A stretch of DNA of 14,107 bases from an uncultured Sphingomonadales bacterium (GTDB taxonomy: Bacteria; Pseudomonadota; Alphaproteobacteria; Sphingomonadales; Sphingomonadaceae), in NCBI GenBank assembly GCA_903893935.1, contig CAITOD010000298.1, forward strand, positions 1 through 14,107, given 5' to 3'. Positions 6,775 through 13,209 of the stretch are shown here, piece after piece. Each line of letters opens with the position of its first letter. The stretch's first letter is position 1. Made by a program: the position numbers and the translations under genes. The notes below the pieces were generated by a model. The model was given only the letters and a program-made list of their open reading frames with translations, had not been told where the DNA came from and did no database searches.

Positions 6775-7683
6775 TCAGCCTTTCATCGCGGCCTGCAGCA
6801 CCGACAGGATCGCCTGGCTCTGTTCGGAGCCCGATTGCGGCACGAAATCGCCGGTGCGGTCGCTGATCCGCGCCCAGTGTTCGGCGAAGCCTTCGACGGT
6901 GCGGTCGGCTTCGCCCAGGAACACCGGCGGGTTCATGGTTACGAAAGCGCTGTGATAGGCGCCCGCGCCTGCGCCGACGATCGCATTGCTCGGTGCGTCT
7001 TCAGACACCAGGTAGAGCGCGGCGGGCACCACGTTTTCGGGCGCGAACAGCTTGAACGCGGCTTCGGGCAGGATGTCTTCGGTCATCCGGGTGGCCGCAA
7101 CCGGGGCCAGCGTGTTGACGCGCACGTTGTACTTGGCGCCTTCGAGGTAAAGCGTCTTGGTCAGCCCGGCGAGGCCGAGCTTGGCAGCACCATAATTGGC
7201 CTGTCCGAAATTGCCGAACAGCCCGGTCGACGAGGCGGTCATCAGCACGCGGCCATAGTTCTGCTCGCGCATCAGATCCCACACCGCTTTGGTGGCATTG
7301 GCCGAGCCGAGCAGATGGACTTTGACCACCAGTTCGAAATCGGCCGGGTCCATCTTGGTAAAGCTCTTGTCGCGCAGGATGCCGGCGTTGTTGATCAGCA
7401 CATGCACGCCGCCCCAGGTGTCTTTGGCTTTGGCGACCAGTGCCTGCATCTGCTCGAATTCGGTGACCGAGCTGCCATCGGCGATCGCTTCGCCGCCGGC
7501 TGCACGGATTTCCTCGACCACTTGCTGCGCCGCATCCGAAGCGCCGCTGCCATCGCGCGCCGCGCCCAGATCGTTGACCACCACTTTGGCCCCGCGCCGC
7601 GCCAGTTCCAGCGCATAGGCGCGGCCCAGGCCGCCGCCTGCGCCGGTTACAATCGCCACCCGGCCTTCGAACGAAATGCTCAT
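6775..7683 (-). CDS. SDR oxidoreductase, MFE-2 hydroxyacyl-CoA dehydrogenase type
   Basis: The 302-residue classical short-chain dehydrogenase has the NAD(P) motif TGAGGGLG (13-20), NNAG (98-101), and the catalytic S151, Y164 and K168 (YGAAK). The segment VVKVHLLGSANATKAVW, then NYGRVLMTASSTGLFGNFGQANYGAAKLGL and NTLAPVAATRMTE, is characteristic of the (3R)-hydroxyacyl-CoA dehydrogenase part of peroxisomal multifunctional enzyme type 2. These bacterial relatives are often annotated as 3-oxoacyl-ACP reductase. As in MFE-2, His stands where many SDRs have the tetrad Asn. The C-terminal ~60 residues extend past the Rossmann core. A GGAG lies 10 nt before the ATG. The gene follows ilvE on the same strand with an 82-bp gap. 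A role in fatty acyl or branched acyl oxidation is likely, substrate unproven. Confidence 0.92.
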   Translation of the reverse strand: MSISFEGRVAIVTGAGGGLGRAYALELARRGAKVVVNDLGAARDGSGASDAAQQVVEEIRAAGGEAIADGSSVTEFEQMQALVAKAKDTWGGVHVLINNAGILRDKSFTKMDPADFELVVKVHLLGSANATKAVWDLMREQNYGRVLMTASSTGLFGNFGQANYGAAKLGLAGLTKTLYLEGAKYNVRVNTLAPVAATRMTEDILPEAAFKLFAPENVVPAALYLVSEDAPSNAIVGAGAGAYHSAFVTMNPPVFLGEADRTVEGFAEHWARISDRTGDFVPQSGSEQSQAILSVLQAAMKG

Positions 7684-7765
7684 CTGCTTGCGTCTCCTGA
7701 AACCGGCTTAAGCGCCTGGTTAACGCGCGACCCGATGCCATGCCCGAAACGGCTTGGCAACCGGG

Positions 7766-8863
7766 TCAGGCCACGCGGTGGACCCAGCCGTGCGGGTCTG
7801 CCGCTTCGCCGCGCTGGATCGATACCAGCCGCTGGCGAAGCTTTTGGGTCAATTGCCCGGGGCCGCCGCTGCCGATCACGAATTCGCCGCTCGCATCGGC
7901 AACTTTGCCGACCGGGGTGACCACCGCGGCGGTGCCGCAGGCAAAGGTTTCGATCAGCGCGCCGCTCGCCGCATCGGCGCGCCACTGGTCGAGCGCATAG
8001 CGGTCCTCGCGCACGGTCAGGCCTTCGTCGCGCGCGAGTGCGATCAGGCTGTCGCGGGTGATCCCGGGCAGGATCGTGCCGCCGAGCGGCGGAGTGACGA
8101 TCGCGCCATCGGCCATCACGAAAAACAGGTTCATCCCCCCGAGTTCCTCGACCCAGCGGTGTTCGGCGGCATCGAGAAACAGCACCTGATCGTGCCCGCG
8201 CGCAAACGCTTCGGCGGTGGGCACCAGGCTTGCGGCATAGTTGCCGCCGCACTTGGCCTCACCCGTGCCGCCGGGCGCGGCGCGGGTGTACTGGCTGACC
8301 CAGATCGACACCGCAGGCGCGCCCGATTTGAAATAGTTGCCCGCCGGGCTGGCGATCACCATAAATTTGTAGCTGCGCGACGGACGCACGCCCAGAAATG
8401 CTTCGGACGCGAACATGAACGGGCGCAGATAGATCGATCCGCCTTCGACGGTCGGAAACCACGCGCTGTCGGCAGCCACTTGCTGGCGCACCGCTTCGAC
8501 AAACAGGTCTTGCGGCAGTTCGGGCATCGCCAGCCGCTGGGCCGAGGCGTTGAAGCGCGCGGCATTGGCATAAGGCCGGAACAGCGCAATCCCGCCGTCG
8601 GCGAGGCGATAGGCCTTCATGCCTTCGAAAATTTCCTGCGCATAATGCAGCACGGCCGCCGCCGGATCGAGCGCGATCGGGCCATAGGGCACCACGCGCG
8701 CGCTGTGCCAGCCGCGGTCTGCGTCGTAATCCACTTCGACCATATGATCGGTAAACGTGGTGCCAAACCCGGGGTTGGCGAGGATTGCCGCGCGCGCATC
8801 GGCGGGGCAGGGCGCGGGATGCGGGGTGCGGGCAAACTCCGGGATATGGGCGGACGCCGCCAT
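7766..8863 (-). CDS. ilvE: IlvE: branched-chain amino-acid aminotransferase (class IV)
   Basis: The 365-residue class IV PLP aminotransferase interconverts Leu, Ile and Val with their 2-oxo acids, using glutamate/2-oxoglutarate. The family landmarks are HYAQEIFEGMKAY (73-85), the IYLRPFMFAS segment (144-153), the PLP lysine K204 in GEAKCGGNYAAS, WVEELGGMNLFFV, the Gly/Thr-rich PLGGTILPGITRDSL, and ETFACGTAAVVTPV. Length and motifs match the long BCAT group of about 360 residues. The start at 8863 is supported by AAGGA about 11 nt upstream; the frame is open to 9022, but that extension is unlike the family and runs through the leader hairpin. A structured leader with a short ORF lies upstream and may regulate it. 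Confidence 0.95.
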   Translation of the reverse strand: MAASAHIPEFARTPHPAPCPADARAAILANPGFGTTFTDHMVEVDYDADRGWHSARVVPYGPIALDPAAAVLHYAQEIFEGMKAYRLADGGIALFRPYANAARFNASAQRLAMPELPQDLFVEAVRQQVAADSAWFPTVEGGSIYLRPFMFASEAFLGVRPSRSYKFMVIASPAGNYFKSGAPAVSIWVSQYTRAAPGGTGEAKCGGNYAASLVPTAEAFARGHDQVLFLDAAEHRWVEELGGMNLFFVMADGAIVTPPLGGTILPGITRDSLIALARDEGLTVREDRYALDQWRADAASGALIETFACGTAAVVTPVGKVADASGEFVIGSGGPGQLTQKLRQRLVSIQRGEAADPHGWVHRVA

Positions 8864-8948
8864 GGCAGGATCATCCTTGTTGCGTTCAAAGCGAAAGTCA
8901 GGAGCCCGGAAGCGCCGAGTCCCCCCTGACATGGCGCGCTCTTGAACT

Positions 8949-8978
8949 ATTATTGCGCACAACACAACAGATTTGTAA
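8949..8978 (-). promoter_or_regulatory. Possible ilvE-proximal promoter
   Basis: On the minus strand, TTACAA (8978-8973) and AATAAT (8954-8949) are separated by 18 nt, about 86 nt before the ilvE start. The -10 matches TATAAT at 5 of 6 positions; the -35 is poor. If real, ilvE could be transcribed independently of the upstream leader ORF. Confidence 0.3.
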
Positions 8979-8985
8979 TAAATGT

Positions 8986-9018
8986 GAAGGGCCGCTTCCT
9001 CCCGGGAAACGGCCCTTC
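8986..9018 (-). terminator. Terminator-like 14-bp hairpin in ilvE leader
   Basis: GAAGGGCCG (8986-8994) pairs with CGGCCCTTC (9010-9018). Five further inner pairs follow (8995-8999 with 9005-9009), with a 5-nt loop. The one imperfect inner position is a G-U pair in minus-strand RNA but a C-A mismatch in plus-strand RNA, so the fold favours the minus strand. The downstream sequence ACATTTATTAC is AU-rich but has no run of U, so termination may be partial. Confidence 0.55.
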
Positions 9019-9027
9019 GCATGGTCA

Positions 9028-9044
9028 GCGGCAGGATGTGCCGC
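9028..9044 (-). other. Small perfect hairpin in ilvE leader
   Basis: GCGGCA and TGCCGC form a perfect 6-bp stem with a 5-nt loop, between the short ORF and the terminator-like hairpin. Confidence 0.45.
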
Positions 9045-9055
9045 CCACAAAGCCT

Positions 9056-9083
9056 TTATCGCTTGTCCCGAAATCAGCGATAA
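9056..9083 (-). other. Stem overlapping the end of the 18-codon ORF
   Basis: TTATCGC and GCGATAA form a perfect 7-bp stem with a 14-nt loop. On the minus strand the 5' arm covers the last two sense codons of the short ORF (TAT CGC) and the stop codon lies in the loop. A ribosome finishing the ORF would open this stem, the geometry expected of translation-dependent leaders. Confidence 0.45.
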
Positions 9084-9130
9084 TGCCTCGCGTTGCGGAT
9101 TTCCGACCTCTGTGCTGAACCATGAGACAT
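9074..9130 (-). CDS. Candidate 18-aa leader peptide
   Basis: ATG at 9130 to TGA at 9074 encodes MSHGSAQRSEIRNARHYR. It follows GAAAGGAGGTGATCC with the ATG 7 nt after the GGAGG core, the ideal position, so initiation should be very strong. The peptide is basic (four Arg, two His) and not rich in Leu, Ile or Val, so it is not a classical branched-chain attenuation peptide. I recognise no family. Translation is inferred from the start signal only. Confidence 0.5.
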   Translation of the reverse strand: MSHGSAQRSEIRNARHYR

Positions 9131-9131
9131 C

Positions 9132-9146
9132 GGATCACCTCCTTTC
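9132..9146 (-). promoter_or_regulatory. 15-nt Shine-Dalgarno fully complementary to the 16S rRNA tail
   Basis: Minus-strand GAAAGGAGGTGATCC is the exact complement of the conserved 16S 3' end (GGATCACCTCCTTTC). Typical sites match 4-6 nt, so this is exceptionally long. It sits directly before the 18-codon ORF. Confidence 0.8.
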
Positions 9147-9343
9147 GCGCTGTTGAGCCAAATTCGCCAGACGGGCGGCGTTATCACCCGTTCGACCGGG
9201 CCGTTCAGGGCGTTACACCCGCCTCGGCCGCGACTCGAAAATGATTCATCACGAGGCGAACAACAAGACTTGAAGAAAATTTATTTGTTGTCAGAATCCA
9301 AACTTCCCGCTCGCGTAACGGACTGCGTCGCAAGCAGGCCACT

Positions 9344-9961
9344 TTACCCCCGGCAATCCTCCACCACGCGCCCGACTTCCGACCAGCTTGGCAGCACAAC
9401 CGGCGCAATTCCGGTCATTTCGACCCGGAATCGCCCCCGGCTGAATGCCATCGCATCGAGCAGGCGGCTGTTTACCGGCAGCGTAATCGCCTGGCCCGGC
9501 AATCCGTCGATCGTCAGCGGTTCGGCAATCACTGTGCCGCTGCTGGTCGATGTGGTGATTGTCGCCGGGCGCGCGGCCATGGCCAGTGCCCGATCGACCG
9601 GCAGCACGATCCGGACAACGCCGCTCGCACGGTCGCATTGCAGGTGCGCGATCGGCGGCTGGCCGGCCACGCCGAACCGCGCTTCGCTGCCCGTTGCCCG
9701 CGCGCTCCACACCCAGTTTCCGGCCGGCAGCGGCATGTCGCGCCAATCGGGTGCAGCCTGCGGCGTTGCGGGCGCCGCAGCCGTTGCAGGCGATGCGCGC
9801 GGCGGCAACGACTGGGCCAGAAACTGGGGCAGCGGCGCGAGCGTCGGGTGCGATGGCTGGCGTTCACCGGCCTGCGGCGCGGCGCCGCCGCACGCCGACA
9901 GCGCGGGCGTTGCCGCCAGCATCAGAAACACCATCAGCGGCAGAGCGCGGTTGATTGTCAT
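9344..9961 (-). CDS. Exported/lipoprotein of unknown function
   Basis: From the ATG at 9961 the product is 205 residues. The N-terminus (MTINRALPLMVFLMLAATPALSACGG) is a clear signal peptide with a lipobox-like L-S-A-C. A Pro/Ala/Gln-rich low-complexity linker follows, then a domain with WRDMPLPAGNWVWSARATGSEARFGV, HLQCDRASGVVRIVLP, and a C-terminal GLPGQAITLPVNSRLLDAMAFSRGRFRVEM. This arrangement suggests a periplasmic or outer-membrane-facing beta-rich domain, but no family is identified with confidence. Two cysteines in the mature domain (LQCDR and the C-terminal EDCRG) could form a disulfide. Only 25 bp separate its start from divergent tlyA. An in-frame ATG at 10021 would run inside tlyA and is rejected. 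Confidence 0.8.
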   Translation of the reverse strand: MTINRALPLMVFLMLAATPALSACGGAAPQAGERQPSHPTLAPLPQFLAQSLPPRASPATAAAPATPQAAPDWRDMPLPAGNWVWSARATGSEARFGVAGQPPIAHLQCDRASGVVRIVLPVDRALAMAARPATITTSTSSGTVIAEPLTIDGLPGQAITLPVNSRLLDAMAFSRGRFRVEMTGIAPVVLPSWSEVGRVVEDCRG

Positions 9962-9986
9962 GGCCCGTCTATGGGAGACATCGCCG

Positions 9987-10769
9987 ATGAGCTCAAGCCA
10001 CGAACCCCGCCCGGCCGACAAACCCGCCGCTCGCCAGCGGCTCGACCAGCTGCTCGTCGAACGCGGCCTCGCTGAAAGCCGCGCGCGGGCGCAGGCGCTG
10101 ATCCTCGCCGGGCTGGTCTATCTGGGCGAGACGCGGCTCGCCAAAGCGGGGCAGGCGATCGCGAGCGATGCGCCGATCAGCGTGCGCGGGCGCGATCACC
10201 CGTGGGTCTCGCGCGGCGGGGTCAAGCTGGCGCATGCGCTCGAATATTTTGCGCTCGATCCATCCGGAGCGGTGGCAATGGATATTGGCAGTTCCACCGG
10301 GGGCTTTACCGATGTGCTGTTGCACCATGGCGCTGTGCATGTGTTCGCGGTGGATTCGGGCACCAACCAGCTCGCTTGGAAACTGCGCTCCGATCCGCGC
10401 GTGACCGTGCTCGAACAGACCAGCGCGCGCGTGCTGACCCTGGCGCTGATTACGCGGCCGGGCGTCGCGGCGCCCGGCTGGGTGGTCTGCGACGCGAGCT
10501 TCATCGGCTTGCGCAAAGTGCTCGAAGTGCCGCTGGCGCTGGCTGCGCGGCCGACCCGGCTGGTGGCGCTGATCAAGCCGCAGTTCGAAGTCGGGCGCGG
10601 CGAAGTGGGCAAAGGCGGGGTGGTGCGCGATCCGGCCCTGCACGCGCGCGTGTGCGACGATGTGCGCCAGTGGCTCGCCGGTGAAGGCTGGGCGATCGAC
10701 GGGATCGTGCCCAGCCCGATCACCGGCCCCGAAGGCAATATCGAGTTCCTGATTTCAGCGCATCGGTAA
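9987..10769 (+). CDS. tlyA: TlyA family rRNA (cytidine-2'-O)-methyltransferase
   Basis: The 260-residue product has an N-terminal S4 RNA-binding domain (about 17-78: RLDQLLVERGLAESRARAQALI) and the SRGGVKL motif (75-81). A Rossmann-type FtsJ methyltransferase domain follows, with SAM-binding motif MDIGSSTGGFTD (98-109). Later family segments are VCDASFIGLRKVL, LIKPQFEVGR and PSPITGPEGNIEFL. TlyA proteins methylate cytidine 2'-OH groups in 16S and/or 23S rRNA, which affects ribosome function and capreomycin sensitivity; older annotations say hemolysin. The ATG at 9987 has GGGAG 9 nt upstream, which fixes the start although the frame is open back to 9153. It diverges from the lipoprotein gene at 9961. 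Confidence 0.95.
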   Translation: MSSSHEPRPADKPAARQRLDQLLVERGLAESRARAQALILAGLVYLGETRLAKAGQAIASDAPISVRGRDHPWVSRGGVKLAHALEYFALDPSGAVAMDIGSSTGGFTDVLLHHGAVHVFAVDSGTNQLAWKLRSDPRVTVLEQTSARVLTLALITRPGVAAPGWVVCDASFIGLRKVLEVPLALAARPTRLVALIKPQFEVGRGEVGKGGVVRDPALHARVCDDVRQWLAGEGWAIDGIVPSPITGPEGNIEFLISAHR

Positions 10770-10891
10770 TGGGGTGATCGCACGATTGCTTTGCTGCCGC
10801 GACCCCGCCAATATCGCGCCCGAATCGCGAGGGTTGCACTGCGGATGCGCGTCATGCGTGCCGGGTGTGGCCGACCGACCTGACAGGTACC

Positions 10892-11446
10892 ATGCAACAG
10901 CTTGCCTCGAACGCCCAGCTTCGTGCCACGATCGCCCGCTGGGCGCTGTTTACTGTCCCGCTGTGTCTCGGGCTCGGGCTGCTGTCGGCGCGGCTGTCGG
11001 GCAGTGTGCCCGACAATCCGTGGTTTGCTGCACTCGACAAGCCGGCGCTCTATCCGCCGCCGATCGTGTTCCCGATCGTGTGGAGCGTGCTCTATGTGCT
11101 GATGGGGCTGGCGCTGGCCCTGATCGCGGCGGCGCGCGGCGCGCGCGGGCGCTTGCCGGTGGTGCTGGCGTTTGCGGTGCAGCTTGCGCTCAATCTGGCG
11201 TGGAGCCCGGTGTTTTTTGTCGAGCACCGCATCACGCTCGCGCTCGGCATCATTGTTGCGCTGATCGTGGCGCTGCTGATTACGATCGTGCTGGCCTGGC
11301 GGGTGCGGCGCATGGCGGGCGCGCTGCTGTTTCCCTATATGCTGTGGGTGTGCTTTGCCTCGATGATCAACTTGCAGATCCTCCAGCTCAATCCTTACGC
11401 CGATGGCGCCGAGGGACCGGGTGTGGTGACACGCGTGCAGCTTTGA
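10892..11446 (+). CDS. tspO: TspO/MBR family membrane protein
   Basis: The 184-residue protein has five predicted membrane spans. It shows the conserved TspO segments PALYPPPIVFPIVWSVLYVL then MG (51-72), LNLAWSPVFF (100-109), and PYMLWVCFASMIN (148-160). Bacterial TspO binds porphyrins and acts in tetrapyrrole-linked or oxidative and light responses; in Rhodobacter sphaeroides it modulates photosynthesis gene expression. The N-terminal ~15 residues before the first span are longer than in the shortest homologues. The ATG at 10892 has AGG 5 nt upstream. It follows tlyA on the same strand after 122 bp with no evident terminator, so it may have its own promoter or share that of tlyA. Confidence 0.93.
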   Translation: MQQLASNAQLRATIARWALFTVPLCLGLGLLSARLSGSVPDNPWFAALDKPALYPPPIVFPIVWSVLYVLMGLALALIAAARGARGRLPVVLAFAVQLALNLAWSPVFFVEHRITLALGIIVALIVALLITIVLAWRVRRMAGALLFPYMLWVCFASMINLQILQLNPYADGAEGPGVVTRVQL

Positions 11447-11512
11447 CCCCTTGCCCTGCCCGGTGATCGCGCCCATTTAGGCGTGAACCGACCACCAACA
11501 GGGCACCGTCCG

Positions 11513-11764
11513 ATGCAAAGCGAAAACCCGCTGATCGCCGATTTCGTCAAGCTGCTCAACAGCGCCGCCGGCACGGTCGCCGGGCTTGGGCGCGAAGCCG
11601 GCGAAACCATGCGCGAACGCGCCAAGGAAGCCTTTGGCGGGCTCGATTTTGTCTCGCGCGAAGAATTCGACGCGGTCAAGGACCTGGCCGCAAGCGCGCG
11701 CGAAGAAATCGAGGCGCTCAAAGCACGCATCGCCGATCTGGAAGCGGCCGCCAAAGCCCAATAA
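11513..11764 (+). CDS. ubiK: UbiK-type ubiquinone biosynthesis accessory factor (BMFP/YqiC)
   Basis: This 83-residue protein has the two-part layout of the BMFP/UbiK family. The N-terminal amphipathic helix (NPLIADFVKLLNSAAGTVAGL) is thought to contact membrane or lipid. The C-terminal coiled coil (about 46-80: FVSREEFDAVKDLAASAREEIEALKARIADLEAAA) drives oligomerisation. In E. coli UbiK binds UbiJ and helps the soluble Ubi complex make ubiquinone. The ATG at 11513 is chosen over an in-frame start at 11483 because the family begins close to the NPLI segment. The stop touches the terminator-like repeat. Confidence 0.88.
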   Translation: MQSENPLIADFVKLLNSAAGTVAGLGREAGETMRERAKEAFGGLDFVSREEFDAVKDLAASAREEIEALKARIADLEAAAKAQ

Positions 11765-11899
11765 ATCCTCCCCGTTCCGGGGAGGGGGACCAGCGAAGCT
11801 GGTGGAGGGGGCTTTCCTCCGGACACCAGCGCTGCCGCTTGGGGCCACGCCCCTCCACCGCGCTGAGCGCGGTCCCCCTCCCCCGTTCCGGGGAGGATT
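11764..11899. repeat. 136-bp inverted repeat filling the ubiK/metZ gap
   Basis: The left arm (11764-11791) and right arm (11871-11899) are inverted copies differing mainly at the centre of each arm and by one extra C. Each arm is itself a hairpin (CCTCCCC-GTTCC-GGGGAGG). The interior has CCAGC-GAA-GCTGG and ACCGCG-CTGA-GCGCGGT palindromes. The element fills the whole gap between the two convergent genes. Its multi-hairpin build and GGGGAGGGGGACC edges resemble dispersed intergenic repeats of sphingomonads and other alphaproteobacteria. Confidence 0.8.
11767..11785 (-). terminator. Probable metZ terminator
   Basis: On the minus strand the 7-bp CCTCCCC/GGGGAGG hairpin is followed by ATTTATTGGG, a modest U-rich tail. 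It lies downstream of metZ. Confidence 0.55.
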
Positions 11900-11903
11900 T
11901 TTT
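11877..11903 (+). terminator. Intrinsic terminator for the tlyA-tspO-ubiK side
   Basis: A CCTCCCC/GGGGAGG stem is followed by A and six T residues (11898-11903). The T run overlaps the metZ stop codon. This is the clearest intrinsic terminator in the window. Confidence 0.75.
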
Positions 11904-13110
11904 ACAGGCCGATTTTGCGGAGTGCCTGATCCAGATCGGCGATCACGTCTTCGGGGTCTTCAAGGCCGACGTTCAGCCGCAGCAGGTTTTCGCCGACGCC
12001 CATGTCGGCGCGCGTTTCGGCGCCCACGCCGTGGTGCGTCGAGGAAGCCGGATGGCACATCAGCGAGCGCGAATCGCCGATGTTGTTCGAAATATCGACC
12101 AGTTCGAGCGCATCGAGCAGCGCATGCGCCTCGGCGCGGCCGCCATCAAGCTCGAGCGACAGGATCGACCCGCCCGCTTTCATCTGCTTGACCGCGCGCG
12201 CGTGCTGCGGGTGGCTGGCGAGGAACGGGTAGAGCACGCGCGGCACCCGCGCCTCCAGGAAGGTCGCCACTTTGAGCGCGTTTTCGCTCTGGCGAAAAAT
12301 CCTCAGATCGAGTGTTTCCAGACCCTTGAGCACCACCCAGGCGTTGAACGGCGCGATATTGGGCCCGGTGTTGCGCTGAAACGGCAACAGCACACCATCG
12401 ATGAACGCGGTCGAGCCGCAGACCGCGCCGGCCAGCACGCGGCCCTGCCCGTCCATCATCTTGGTCGCCGAATAGGCCACTACATCGGCGCCGAATTGCA
12501 TCGGCTTCTGCAAGGCGCTGGTGGCAAAGGCATTGTCGACCACGGTCACAATGCCGTGCTCGCGCGCGAGCGTGCAGATGAATTCGAGATCGACCACGTC
12601 CATCGTCGGATTGGCCGGGCTTTCGAAGAAAAACACCTTGGTGTTCGGGCGGATCGCCGCCTGCCATGCGCTGTTGTCGCTGGCATCGATCGTGGTGCCG
12701 GCAATGCCGAAGCGCGGCAGCAGGTTGTCGATCAGCCAGCGGCACGACCCGAACGCGGCTTTGGCCGCGACGACGTGATCGCCCGCCGAAAGCTGGCACA
12801 GCAGCGCGGTGGTCATCGCGGCCATGCCGCTTGCCTGCGCGCGGCAGGCCTCGGCGCCTTCAAGCAGCGCGATGCGTTCTTCGAGCATCTGCACGGTCGG
12901 GTTCTGCAGCCGCGAATACGTCATGCCTTCGGCTTCGCCGGCAAAGCGCGCGGCAACCGTTGCGGCATCGTCGTACGAATAGCCCGATGTGAGGAACAGC
13001 GCCTCGCTCGTTTCGCCCATGTCCGACCGCCAGGTGCCGCCGCGAATGGCCTGGGTTGCGGGGCGCCAGTGGCGGGTGATTGTGCGGTTCTGGCCGGTGG
13101 TGCGTTTCAT
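11902..13110 (-). CDS. metZ: MetZ: O-succinylhomoserine sulfhydrylase
   Basis: The 402-residue product belongs to the Cys/Met metabolism PLP family. It is predicted to make homocysteine from O-succinylhomoserine and sulfide in the cytosol. Visible features are YSRLQNPT (65-72, cofactor phosphate contact from the neighbouring subunit), the SGMAAMT loop (94-100), the cofactor-binding D192 in VVDNAFAT, and the PLP lysine K217 in YSATKMMDGQGR. The C-terminal domain has RNTGPNIAPFNAWVVLKGLETLDLR and LVDISNNIGDSRSLMCHPASSTH. The combination RNTGP plus GQGRVLAG is typical of MetZ rather than MetB/MetC, though family members are close. The start at 13110 matches homologues (MKRTTG). The frame stays open far upstream, antisense to the next gene, which is not coding. 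No methionine riboswitch is visible upstream. Confidence 0.93.
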   Translation of the reverse strand: MKRTTGQNRTITRHWRPATQAIRGGTWRSDMGETSEALFLTSGYSYDDAATVAARFAGEAEGMTYSRLQNPTVQMLEERIALLEGAEACRAQASGMAAMTTALLCQLSAGDHVVAAKAAFGSCRWLIDNLLPRFGIAGTTIDASDNSAWQAAIRPNTKVFFFESPANPTMDVVDLEFICTLAREHGIVTVVDNAFATSALQKPMQFGADVVAYSATKMMDGQGRVLAGAVCGSTAFIDGVLLPFQRNTGPNIAPFNAWVVLKGLETLDLRIFRQSENALKVATFLEARVPRVLYPFLASHPQHARAVKQMKAGGSILSLELDGGRAEAHALLDALELVDISNNIGDSRSLMCHPASSTHHGVGAETRADMGVGENLLRLNVGLEDPEDVIADLDQALRKIGL

Positions 13111-13209
13111 GCGGCCGGGCCATAATCGAAATGGCGGGCCGGTGCGAGCCGGTTTTGCGCGGCTCCCGATTGCGTTTGCCGCCGCGGCTGGCGTATGCGG
13201 GCGCCAGCA
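13111..13209. other. Divergent promoter region metZ / GT39 gene
   Basis: This 99-bp gap must hold promoters for both divergent genes. GAGCCG (13146-13151) and CGGCTC (13160-13165) form a perfect 6-bp stem about 36 nt upstream of metZ. I see no clear -35/-10 pair or SAM-riboswitch core. Confidence 0.4.

Larger units (their letters stand above)
8864..9343 (-). other. 480-bp intergenic/leader region upstream of ilvE
   Basis: No convincing long gene is visible on either strand. Going down the minus strand, the region holds an AT-rich patch (about 9271-9290), a full-length Shine-Dalgarno, an 18-codon ORF, three hairpins and a weak promoter-like pair, each listed separately. Two longer plus-strand frames cross it; they lack family similarity and start signals. 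Confidence 0.6.

Noticed and set aside
9132..9146. Fragment of a 16S rRNA gene
   Set aside because: Only the last 15 nt match. The adjacent plus-strand bases do not continue into the conserved 16S 3' domain, and a Shine-Dalgarno on the minus strand explains the match better.
9153..9986. N-terminal extension of TlyA
   Set aside because: It is antisense to a clear signal-peptide protein, and the Shine-Dalgarno and S4 domain place the start at 9987.
11839..13125. 428-codon plus-strand frame
   Set aside because: Antisense to metZ, no recognisable motifs.
13111..13209. SAM-II or other methionine riboswitch before metZ
   Set aside because: Such switches are known upstream of metZ in some alphaproteobacteria, but I see no matching core here, only one small stem.
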